This document shows positions 1-6,617 of a stretch of 9,136 nucleotides of DNA, one piece after another (position 1 is the first letter of the stretch; each line of letters begins with the position of its first letter). A model generated the notes under the pieces. That model searched no databases and was not told the DNA's origin. It saw only the letters and a program-made list of their open reading frames with translations. Origin of the DNA: DASUAO01 sp035763745 (GTDB lineage Bacteria; Actinomycetota; Acidimicrobiia; IMCC26256; PALSA-555); assembly GCA_035763745.1 (NCBI GenBank), contig DASUAO010000050.1:1-9136 (forward strand), given 5' to 3'. Both the position numbers and the translations under genes were made by a program.

Positions 1-2
1 CC

Positions 3-86
3 AGGCTCGACCGCCGCGCGCTCCCATCCGACGGCATCCCCCGAACGTACCGCAGGATCTCGGCGTCGTTGGACGCGGGTTGGTGA
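3..86 (+). CDS. C-terminal fragment of an unrecognised protein (5' end outside window)
   Basis: This is an open frame from the left edge to a TGA at 84-86, giving about 27 residues that include LPSDGIPRTYRRISASLDAG. I chose this frame because nearly all its codons end in G or C, as in the neighbouring real genes. The competing frame that stays open to a TAG at 122-124 has about a quarter A/T-ending codons. The fragment lies 50 bp upstream of the AftD homologue on the same strand, so the two may be co-transcribed. It is too short to assign a family, and no function is claimed. It could also be a chance open frame. Confidence 0.45.
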   Translation, partial: RLDRRALPSDGIPRTYRRISASLDAGW

Positions 87-136
87 CGATGCTGCGACGC
101 CAGCACAAGGGGAGGGACGCCTAGCATCCAGGGGCC

Positions 137-3100
137 ATGACGGTCGCTCCCCAGAGCGTCGCGCGTCCCACGCGCGGCGAGACGCGCCGTTCCGCACGCG
201 TCGAGCTCGCGGTCCTCGCGCTGCTCGCCTACGTACCCTTCCTGCTGTCGTCGCCGGGGAAGGTGAGCGCCGACACGAAGGCGTATCTCTACCTGGACCC
301 TGCCCGTCTGCTCGCGCGGGCGCCGTACCTGTGGGACCCGCACATCGGTGCCGGCGCGGTGCCTCACCAGAACATCGGCTACCTGTTCCCGATGGGTCCG
401 TACTACTGGCTCATGGACATGGTGGGCGTCCCCGACTGGGTCGCCCAGCGGCTCTGGCTCGGCACCGTCACGTTCGTCGCGGTGCTCGGTGCGCGATGGC
501 TCTTCTCGATGCTCGGGATCGGGCGCGTGGGTGCGCTCGCGGGCGCGCTGGTGTTCATGCTCACGCCCTACCAGCTCGCGTTCACGGCGCGGACGTCGGC
601 GTTGCTGCTGCCGTGGGCCGGGCTCCCGTGGCTCGTCGGCCTGACCGTCCGCGCGACCCGACAGGGCGGTTGGCGCGACCCGGTGCTCTTCGCGTTGGTG
701 ACCGTCGTCATCGGCGGGACGAACGCGACCTCGCTGCTGATCGTGGGGATCGCGCCGCTCCTCTGGCTGGTCGTCGAGGCGTCGAAGGGGCGCGCCGCGG
801 CGCGTGACGCGCTGCGAGTCGCGGGAAGGATCGCGCTGCCGACGATCGCGGTCTCGATGTGGTGGGCGATCGGTTTGCGGACCCAGGGTGCGTACGGCCT
901 GCCCGTTCTCCAGCTCACGGAGAGCCTGCGCACGATCTCGGCATCGTCGCTGCCGGCCGACCTCCTGCGTGGACTCGGGAACTGGTTCTTCTACGGTGGT
1001 GACCGGCTCGGGTTCTCGGTCGACCAGGCGGCCGACTTCGCCAACGATCGCATTGTCCTGGTCCTCACGTTCGCGGTCCCGATCCTCGCGCTGGCGACGG
1101 CCGCGGTGTTGCGTTGGCGGTTCCGCGCGTACTGCGTGCTCCTCGTCGTCGTCGGGACGCTGGTCGGCGTGGGGGCATGGCCCTACGACGACCCGAGTCT
1201 CGTGGGGCGGGCGTTCGACGAGTTCGCGTCCGGCTCGTCGCTCGGCCTGGCGCTCCGCAACACGCCGCGCGTGGTTCCCATCGTCGTGCTCGGGATCGCG
1301 GGCCTGCTCGGTGCCGGAGTCGCCGCGCTGCCGCGCGAACGGCTGCGGGTCGTCGCGGGCGCGCTCGTGGGCGTGCTGGTGATCGCGGCGTTCGCGCCGG
1401 TGTGGAGCCACGGGTACTTCTCCGAGCGCAACCTCGGGCCCGAGGAGATCCCGACGTACTGGCAGCGAGCCGCAGCGGTGCTCGATGCCGACGGGGACGC
1501 GACGCGTGTGCTCGAGCTGCCCGGCTCCAACTTCGCGGCGTACCGGTGGGGGACGATCGTCGATCCGTTGACTCCCGGGATCACGGACCGACCCTGGCTC
1601 GCGCGCGAGGTGCTGCCGTTCGGGACGGCGGGCACGGTGAACTTGCTGGAGGCGCTGGACCACCGTCTGCAGGAAGGCACGTTCGAGCCCGACTCACTCG
1701 CGGCCATCGCGCGCCTCTTCGCCGCCGGGACCGTCGTCTTGCGCTCGGACCTGGCCTTCGAGCGCTTCGACACGCCGCGGCCGCGCACGTTGTGGGCACT
1801 GCTCACTGATCCGCTGCCCGACGGGATCGCGGCGCCTTTCGAGTTCGGGAAGCCGGTCCCGAACCAGCCCGACCCCGCGCTGCCGATGCTGGACGAGCGC
1901 GCGCTCGCGACGCCAGGGTCGGCTCCGGACCCGCCGCCGGTCGCGCTGTTCCCGGTCGAGGATCCGGTCCGGATCGTGCACGCGGCGCCGTCGACCCGCC
2001 CGGTGATCCTCAGCGGGGACGGGGAGGGCATTGTCGACGCCGCTGCGGTCGGCCTCCTCGACGGGCACCAGCTCACGTTCGAGCTGGCTGCACTTACCGA
2101 CGCGCAGCTGCGTCGGGTGCTGCGAGCGGGTGCCGATCTCGTCCTGACCGACTCCAACCGCCGGCGGGCCCAGAACCGGTTCGCGTCGGTGCGTGATGTG
2201 ACCGGCGCGACCGAGCGCGCGGGACAGCGCCCGCTCACGGAGGATCTGGACGATCAACGACTCGACGTGTTCCCGGGTTCAGGGGATGCGGCCCGGTCGG
2301 TCGCCGAACAGCGCGGCGGAACGGTCGACGCGACCGACTACGGGGATCTCGCGATCTACACCCCCGAGGACCGTGCGGTGCACGCGTTCGACGGCGACAC
2401 GAGCACCGCTTGGCGAGTCGGGGGTGGCGGCGACGTGGCCGGCCAACGTCTCGTCCTGCGCCTCGACCGGCCCGTGTGGGCGGACCGCGTCGAGTTGGTG
2501 CAGCCGCAGGTCGGGGAACGCAACCGTGTGCTCACCGAGGTGCGGGTGTCGGTGAACGGGGGGAGCCCGATCGAGGTCGCCCTCGGCCCGGAGTCGCTGA
2601 CACCGGACGGCCAGGTCGTCTCGTTCCCCGAGACGTTGGTCCGTCGGCTCGAGGTCGAGAGCGTGGAGACCGATGTCCCCGGCGGGCCCGGGTCGAGTCC
2701 GGTCGGGTTCGCCGAGGTGCGCCTGGACGCCGTCCGAGTCGACGAGACCGTCCGGCTGCCGGTGGACGTCGCGCGACGGGTCGGTGGCGACGCGACTGGT
2801 CATTCGCTCACGGTCGTGCTGTCCCGGCTGCGCTACGACGCACGCGAGCGGCATCGCCGCGACGAGGAGCCGGTCCTGTCCCGTCGGGTCGTGCTCCCGG
2901 ACAGCCGCTCGTTCGATCTGACGGGGACGGTGCGCGTCGATCCGCGCGCGCCTGACACGATCCTCGACGACGTGTTCGGGACTGCGGTCCCGAGTGTGAC
3001 GTTCACCTCGTCCGGGCGGTTGGCCGGCGACGTCGACGCCCGGGCGTCGCGTGCGTTCGACGGCGACCGCTCCACGGCCTGGGTCGCGCCGTTGGGTATG

Positions 3101-4411
3101 CAGGAGGGCCAGTGGATCGAGGTGACGAGTGACGAGCCCGTGACCGTCGACGGACTGGACCTGACTGTCGTCGCCGACGGGCTGCACTCGGTGCCGACCC
3201 GGATCCGCGTCGAGGTCGACAGCGCGATCAACACGACGATCGACGTGCCGCCCATCGCCGATGCTGCGGTCCGCGACTCCACCGAGGCGGTGCATCTTCC
3301 GCTCCAGGGCGTCACCGGATCGCGGTTCCGGCTCGTCGTCGAGCAGACGCGTCCGGTGCTGACGACCGACGATCGAACCGTCGCCCCGATCGCACTCCCC
3401 GTCGCGATCGCCGAGGCCGGGTTCTCCGGGGTGCCGGCGCCACCCGTCGACGGGAGCGGGCGCGTGCCGGGAGGCTCGGAGTGCCGCGACGATCTCCTGA
3501 CGATCGACGGCCGCGCCGTTGCGATCGCAGTGTCTCGTGGTTCGGCGGGTGCCGGGAGTGAAGCCAACGGCCTGCCGTTCGCGTCGTGCGAGGGACCCCT
3601 TGCGCTCGGGAAGGGGAGCCATTCGGTCGCGTCCGCCCCCGGGTCGACCACCGGTCTCGCCGTCGACCGCGTGGTGCTCTCGTCCGACGTCGACGGCGGA
3701 GCGTCGCCGGTCGAGGTCCGAGGGGCGCCGCTCCGGGACTCCGGTGCGGACGTCCGCGTCGTCGACTCGGGCCCGACGTCGTTCGACCTGCGGGTGCGGA
3801 GCGACGGCGAGCCCTTCTGGCTCGTGCTCGGCCAGAGCCGGAGCGACGGATGGGAGGCGACGCTCGACTCAGGCGTCGACCTCGGCCCACCGACCCTCGT
3901 CGACGGATATGCGAACGGATGGCTCGTGCGACCCGACGGTGCGGGCACGATCAGCGTCGAGCTGCGGTGGACACCGCAACGCTTCGTCTGGCTCGGGATT
4001 GTCTTCTCGTTGTTGGCGATCGTCGGCTGCATCGCGGTGGTCGTCGCGACCCGACGGCGCGCTGCGGCCCCTGCCGTGGACGCCGACGATGCGCCGTCGC
4101 TCGCGTCCCCGCTGCGCTACCTGGGTCGCGAGCCATCGACGAGAGCGTTGCTGATCGTTGCGGTCGGCGCCGCGATCGGCGCCGCGGTCGTCTCGCGGTG
4201 GTGGATCGGCGTGGCGGTGGGTGTCGCGACGGTGATCGCGGCGAAGGTCCAGTCGGGCCGGATCGTGCTGAGCGCGGGAGCCCCGCTGGCACTCGCGCTG
4301 GCCAAGGCCGCCGGCGTCCCCGAGCTCGGCTGGGTCGCCGTCCTCCTCCTCGCAGTTGATGCGTCCCTCACCCGCCTATGGCGGGGTGAGAGACGCACGT
4401 CCGAGTTGTAA
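137..4411 (+). CDS. aftD: AftD-like alpha-(1->3)-arabinofuranosyltransferase family membrane protein (DUF3367)
   Basis: This is a predicted polyprenyl-phosphate-sugar-dependent GT-C glycosyltransferase acting on the outer face of the membrane. The mycobacterial homologue AftD adds arabinofuranose to cell-wall arabinan; the acceptor here is unknown. Its 1424 residues match AftD's usual size of about 1400. After a first helix (about 24-40) comes SADTKAYLYLDPARLLARAP with D46, the expected GT-C first-loop aspartate. Next come the family-typical GYLFPMGPYYW (81-91) and GVPDWVAQRLW (97-107). About ten hydrophobic helices reach residue 421, with LRNTPRVVPIVVLG at 373-386. The long soluble part carries two F5/8C (CBM32-like) signatures, AFDGDTSTAW near 750-759 and AFDGDRSTAW at 973-982. 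Helices near 1283-1305, 1338-1372 and 1376-1411 return it to the membrane. An in-frame TAG at 122-124 makes the ATG at 137 the first possible start, although no good Shine-Dalgarno sits close to it. The last codons lie in a palindromic repeat and overlap the convergent DUF559 gene by 36 bp. Family assignment is strong; exact specificity is inferred. Confidence 0.9.
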   Translation: MTVAPQSVARPTRGETRRSARVELAVLALLAYVPFLLSSPGKVSADTKAYLYLDPARLLARAPYLWDPHIGAGAVPHQNIGYLFPMGPYYWLMDMVGVPDWVAQRLWLGTVTFVAVLGARWLFSMLGIGRVGALAGALVFMLTPYQLAFTARTSALLLPWAGLPWLVGLTVRATRQGGWRDPVLFALVTVVIGGTNATSLLIVGIAPLLWLVVEASKGRAAARDALRVAGRIALPTIAVSMWWAIGLRTQGAYGLPVLQLTESLRTISASSLPADLLRGLGNWFFYGGDRLGFSVDQAADFANDRIVLVLTFAVPILALATAAVLRWRFRAYCVLLVVVGTLVGVGAWPYDDPSLVGRAFDEFASGSSLGLALRNTPRVVPIVVLGIAGLLGAGVAALPRERLRVVAGALVGVLVIAAFAPVWSHGYFSERNLGPEEIPTYWQRAAAVLDADGDATRVLELPGSNFAAYRWGTIVDPLTPGITDRPWLAREVLPFGTAGTVNLLEALDHRLQEGTFEPDSLAAIARLFAAGTVVLRSDLAFERFDTPRPRTLWALLTDPLPDGIAAPFEFGKPVPNQPDPALPMLDERALATPGSAPDPPPVALFPVEDPVRIVHAAPSTRPVILSGDGEGIVDAAAVGLLDGHQLTFELAALTDAQLRRVLRAGADLVLTDSNRRRAQNRFASVRDVTGATERAGQRPLTEDLDDQRLDVFPGSGDAARSVAEQRGGTVDATDYGDLAIYTPEDRAVHAFDGDTSTAWRVGGGGDVAGQRLVLRLDRPVWADRVELVQPQVGERNRVLTEVRVSVNGGSPIEVALGPESLTPDGQVVSFPETLVRRLEVESVETDVPGGPGSSPVGFAEVRLDAVRVDETVRLPVDVARRVGGDATGHSLTVVLSRLRYDARERHRRDEEPVLSRRVVLPDSRSFDLTGTVRVDPRAPDTILDDVFGTAVPSVTFTSSGRLAGDVDARASRAFDGDRSTAWVAPLGMQEGQWIEVTSDEPVTVDGLDLTVVADGLHSVPTRIRVEVDSAINTTIDVPPIADAAVRDSTEAVHLPLQGVTGSRFRLVVEQTRPVLTTDDRTVAPIALPVAIAEAGFSGVPAPPVDGSGRVPGGSECRDDLLTIDGRAVAIAVSRGSAGAGSEANGLPFASCEGPLALGKGSHSVASAPGSTTGLAVDRVVLSSDVDGGASPVEVRGAPLRDSGADVRVVDSGPTSFDLRVRSDGEPFWLVLGQSRSDGWEATLDSGVDLGPPTLVDGYANGWLVRPDGAGTISVELRWTPQRFVWLGIVFSLLAIVGCIAVVVATRRRAAAPAVDADDAPSLASPLRYLGREPSTRALLIVAVGAAIGAAVVSRWWIGVAVGVATVIAAKVQSGRIVLSAGAPLALALAKAAGVPELGWVAVLLLAVDASLTRLWRGERRTSEL
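4356..4397. repeat. Palindromic hairpin repeat, copy 1 (between convergent AftD and DUF559 genes)
   Basis: The left arm TGCGTCCCTCACCCGCC (4360-4376) and right arm GGCGGGGTGAGAGACGCA (4380-4397) pair around a TAT loop. The stem has one bulged G and one non-Watson-Crick position. TTGA precedes the palindrome, and CCGA follows after three variable bases (4401-4404). The repeat is inverted relative to copy 2 and matches it at 41 of 42 positions. It encodes the final residues DASLTRLWRGERRT of AftD on the plus strand, and RASLTPP plus the stop of the DUF559 protein on the minus strand. No T-tract follows on either strand, so it is not a textbook intrinsic terminator, though it could still block convergent transcription. 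Confidence 0.9.
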
Positions 4412-5326
4412 GGCCGAACGCACTGTTTCTGCCACGCGGTCGGGGGACCTCCGGAGGTCGCGGGCGGTGAAGCGGAGGACCCGGAGCCCGAGCGCGACGA
4501 GGCTGTTCTGACGCGAGAGATCGTCCTGCCAGGCCGTCCCCGTGGCGTGGAACCGGGCGCCGTCGATCTCGATCACCAAGCGCTCGTTCGGGTAGGCGAA
4601 GTCGACTCGGGCGATGACGCGTCCACCATTGTCCCGCACGAGCCATTGTCGAACGGGGCCGGGGAGGCCGTGGTCGGCGACGAGCGCATCGAAGAGCGTC
4701 TCGATCGGGCTCTCGGGCGTCGGTCCGTCGATGCGCCTCCGAGCGGCTCGCCGGACGACACCCGATCCGCGTCGACGGTCGCCGAAGCGTTCCAGCTCGG
4801 CGAGCACCGTCTGCGCCGTGGTCAAGGACCGGCGGATCGCGTCGTCGAGTACGGCCAGGACGGCAGACTCATCGAGCACGACACCGAGGTCGAGGATCGT
4901 GCGGGTAGCTCCGGTGACGGGGACGTCCTCCAAGATCGTGATGTCCTGCGGGACGAGGCGGAGGGACTCGTGCCAGATCACGCCGTCGGCCTTTCGCCGG
5001 CGATGACGGAGTGCAGTCACCTCGACGAGATCGCCGATGGCGTCGTCGAAGCCCCACAGCCGCGCCGCGGAGCGGTGCGATGCGACCGCCGGCCCGACGA
5101 GGCACGCCGCGACGAGTCGTTGGTGCCACGACGTCGCTGAGTCCGCCGTCCGATACACGCCGTGGTCGACCGAGATCCAGAGGCCGCGGCGAGTTCGACT
5201 GTCGATCCCCCCTGGTGTGAACCCGGCGTGGATCGCCTGCGCTCGGGTGAACACTCCGTGCTGCGTCGACGCCAGATGCGCGACCGTCTGGTAGCGGTCC
5301 GGCCGGTCGGAGGGTGGTGGCGGCAT
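4376..5326 (-). CDS. AbiEi-like winged-helix + DUF559 (Vsr/PD-(D/E)XK-like) nuclease-domain protein
   Basis: This is a 316-residue protein with two recognisable parts. Residues about 11-95 resemble the AbiEi antitoxin N-terminal winged helix: HLASTQHGVFTRAQAIHAG, then RRGLWISVDHGVYRT and ASHRSAARLWGF (82-93). Residues about 204-308 form a DUF559 domain: PESPIETLFDAL, then RVDFAYPNERLVIEIDGARFH (240-260) with D242, E253 and D255 as likely metal-binding residues. SRQNSLVALGLRVLRFTARD follows at 271-290. DUF559 is related to the Vsr and restriction-endonuclease-like fold. Proteins of this architecture are common and often multi-copy in actinobacteria, but their function is not established. No AbiEii-type nucleotidyltransferase toxin gene is adjacent, so a classical AbiE toxin-antitoxin pair is not supported. 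The ATG at 5326 has only a weak GAG upstream. The C-terminal residues RASLTPP and the TAG stop lie inside palindrome copy 1. A second copy lies 56 bp upstream of the start, so the gene is bracketed. Domain calls are fairly secure; biochemical activity is inferred. Confidence 0.85.
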   Translation of the reverse strand: MPPPPSDRPDRYQTVAHLASTQHGVFTRAQAIHAGFTPGGIDSRTRRGLWISVDHGVYRTADSATSWHQRLVAACLVGPAVASHRSAARLWGFDDAIGDLVEVTALRHRRRKADGVIWHESLRLVPQDITILEDVPVTGATRTILDLGVVLDESAVLAVLDDAIRRSLTTAQTVLAELERFGDRRRGSGVVRRAARRRIDGPTPESPIETLFDALVADHGLPGPVRQWLVRDNGGRVIARVDFAYPNERLVIEIDGARFHATGTAWQDDLSRQNSLVALGLRVLRFTARDLRRSPDRVAETVRSALQLGRASLTPP

Positions 5327-5382
5327 GTCTCGACGGACAACGCCGACGCCGGTCTGGGACGGAGATCCCGAGAGTTCGGTCC

Positions 5383-5424
5383 TGCGTCTCTCACCCCGCC
5401 ATAGGCGGGTGAGAGACGCATCAA
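5383..5424. repeat. Palindromic hairpin repeat, copy 2 (between acyl-CoA dehydrogenase and DUF559 genes)
   Basis: The left arm TGCGTCTCTCACCCCGCC (5383-5400) and right arm GGCGGGTGAGAGACGCA (5404-5420) pair fully around an ATA loop, apart from one bulged C. TCAA follows (5421-5424), and TCGG precedes it three bases away (5376-5379), mirroring the flanks of copy 1. On the minus strand the hairpin starts immediately after the TGA stop of the acyl-CoA dehydrogenase, which itself lies inside the repeat (5421-5423). It occupies most of the 94-bp gap upstream of the DUF559 gene. It could end transcription of the acyl-CoA dehydrogenase operon, but no U-tract follows. Confidence 0.9.
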
Positions 5425-6608
5425 GAAGGAGAAGGGGGGCGGGGCGGGCGGGGGAGTCCGAGGACTCGTTGGGCGATGATGTTCTTGTTGACCTGGGTCG
5501 TGCCCCCGGCGATGGTGTGTGAGCGCGACGCGAGGCGATCGCGGCCCCACGCGCCGGTCGTCGCGTCGGGTCCGAGCACTGCGGCGGCCACCTCGGTGAG
5601 GTGCTGCTCGGTCTCGCTCCACACCATCTTCACGATGCTCGACTCCGGGCCGAGCGCCCGACCGTGCAGCTCGCCCGAGATGGCGCGATCTGCCACGAGC
5701 TTGAACAGCTCGGCCTCGAGGTAGACCCGGGCCAGACGCTGCCGGATCGCCGGGTCGTCGGCGACCATCCGGCCGTCGCCCTTCGGTGTGCGTTTGGCGA
5801 TGTCGATGAGCTGGGCGACCTTCGACCTCGTGCCGAGGTGCAGCTTCGCGACGCCGCCGCGTTCGTGCGACAGCGTGGTCATCGCGACTCGCCAACCCTC
5901 GTGCACGGGCCCGAGGATGGAGTCGACCGGCACCCGCACGTCGTCGAAGAACACCTCGTTGAACTCGTGCTCACCGGTGATCGTGACGAGCGGTCGCACC
6001 GAGATCCCCGGCAGCGTCATGTCTACGAGCAGGCACGAGATGCCCTTGTGCTTGGGCACGTCGGGGTCCGTGCGCACCAACAGCTCGCACCAGTTGGCGA
6101 GATGCCCGAGCGTCGTCCAGATCTTCTGGCCGTTGACGACCCACGAGTCACCGTCGAGCACCGCGGTCGTGCGCAACGACGCGAGGTCGGATCCGGCGTC
6201 GGGCTCGGAGAACCCCTGGCACCAGATGTCGTCGCCGCGCAGGATCGCCGGCAGCATCGTCGTCTTCTGCTCGTCGGTCCCGTACGCCATGATGGCCGGT
6301 GCGACGTTCGGGATGCCGAGCACGTTGATCGGTCCCGGAGCCTGCGCGCGGTGCATCTCCTCGTTCCACACGACCTGTTCCATCACGCCCGCGCCGCGCC
6401 CGCCGTACTCGACCGGCCAGGAGATCGCCGCGTACCCGGCGTCGGCCAAGGAGCGGTTCCAGGCACGACGTTGCTCGAGCTCAGGGCTCCCAGGCTCCAT
6501 GTTGAGCGAGTGACCGCGCTCGCGGAGCTCGTCGGTGAGGTGCTCGTCGAGCCAGGTGCGGAACTCGTCGCGGAACGCCTCGGCCTCGGGGGGATAGGTG
6601 AAGTTCAC
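5421..6608 (-). CDS. Acyl-CoA dehydrogenase (FAD-dependent, FadE-like)
   Basis: This enzyme introduces a trans-2,3 double bond into an acyl-CoA thioester, passing electrons via FAD to electron-transfer flavoprotein. Its 395 residues are typical of the family. The N-terminal helical domain is followed by CQGFSEPDAGSDLASLRTTA (130-149), the acyl-CoA dehydrogenase signature around flavin and substrate, and VVNGQKIWTT (157-166). The C-terminal end carries IAGGTTQVNKNIIAQRVLGLPR (366-387). The usual catalytic glutamate of the IYEGT motif is replaced by G, so E249 in LSHERGG is the likely base, at the position used by isovaleryl-CoA and long-chain enzymes. A proline-rich tail (PRPPRPPSPS) extends past the normal end. 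The GTG start follows the beta-subunit stop by only 9 bp without a clear Shine-Dalgarno, which suggests translational coupling. The substrate is unknown; a short branched acyl-CoA made by the upstream oxidoreductase is a reasonable guess. Confidence 0.92.
   Translation of the reverse strand: MNFTYPPEAEAFRDEFRTWLDEHLTDELRERGHSLNMEPGSPELEQRRAWNRSLADAGYAAISWPVEYGGRGAGVMEQVVWNEEMHRAQAPGPINVLGIPNVAPAIMAYGTDEQKTTMLPAILRGDDIWCQGFSEPDAGSDLASLRTTAVLDGDSWVVNGQKIWTTLGHLANWCELLVRTDPDVPKHKGISCLLVDMTLPGISVRPLVTITGEHEFNEVFFDDVRVPVDSILGPVHEGWRVAMTTLSHERGGVAKLHLGTRSKVAQLIDIAKRTPKGDGRMVADDPAIRQRLARVYLEAELFKLVADRAISGELHGRALGPESSIVKMVWSETEQHLTEVAAAVLGPDATTGAWGRDRLASRSHTIAGGTTQVNKNIIAQRVLGLPRPPRPPSPS
5434..5454 (+). 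other. Potential G-quadruplex motif (four G-tracts with single-base loops)
   Basis: The plus strand runs G6-C-G4-C-G3-C-G5, which satisfies the strict G-quadruplex rule with one-base loops. On the minus strand it encodes the proline-rich tail of the acyl-CoA dehydrogenase, so the G-tracts lie on that gene's template strand. It is 10 bp from hairpin copy 2. Folding in the cell is not shown, and in GC-rich DNA this could be a by-product of CCC/CCG proline codons. Confidence 0.5.
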
Positions 6609-6617
6609 GCAGCGAGC

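Larger units (their letters stand above)
4356..5424. mobile_element. Putative palindrome-bounded DUF559 mobile unit (about 1.07 kb)
   Basis: Inverted copies of a 42-bp hairpin repeat enclose a single gene for a nuclease-domain protein. Both copies sit at the 3' ends of unrelated neighbouring genes, in the same orientation relative to the neighbour. This layout resembles a small mobile or REP-associated unit. I see no target-site duplication outside the repeats: the flanks are CTCGCAG on the left and GAAGGAG on the right. No transposase motif is present. The boundary and the mobility are inferences from layout alone. The alternative is that the two hairpins belong to a genome-wide repeat family and bracket the gene by chance. 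Confidence 0.4.

Noticed and set aside
2..124. Alternative plus-strand tail ending at TAG 122-124
   Set aside because: Its third positions are much poorer in G/C than those of the overlapping frame ending at 84-86. It cannot be excluded but is less likely coding.
2279..3622. 447-codon open frame on the minus strand
   Set aside because: It is antisense to the AftD homologue, low in hydrophobic structure and without motifs. It is explained by high GC.
4360..4397. Palindromes as ordinary intrinsic terminators
   Set aside because: The stems are strong, but neither copy has a T-tract after it on either strand. The shared flanking bases and inverted placement are better explained by a repeat family, although a role in ending transcription remains possible.
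4356..5424. Classical insertion sequence or CRISPR array
   Set aside because: There is no DDE, HUH or tyrosine/serine recombinase motif, no visible target-site duplication, and only two inverted repeat copies with no regular spacers.
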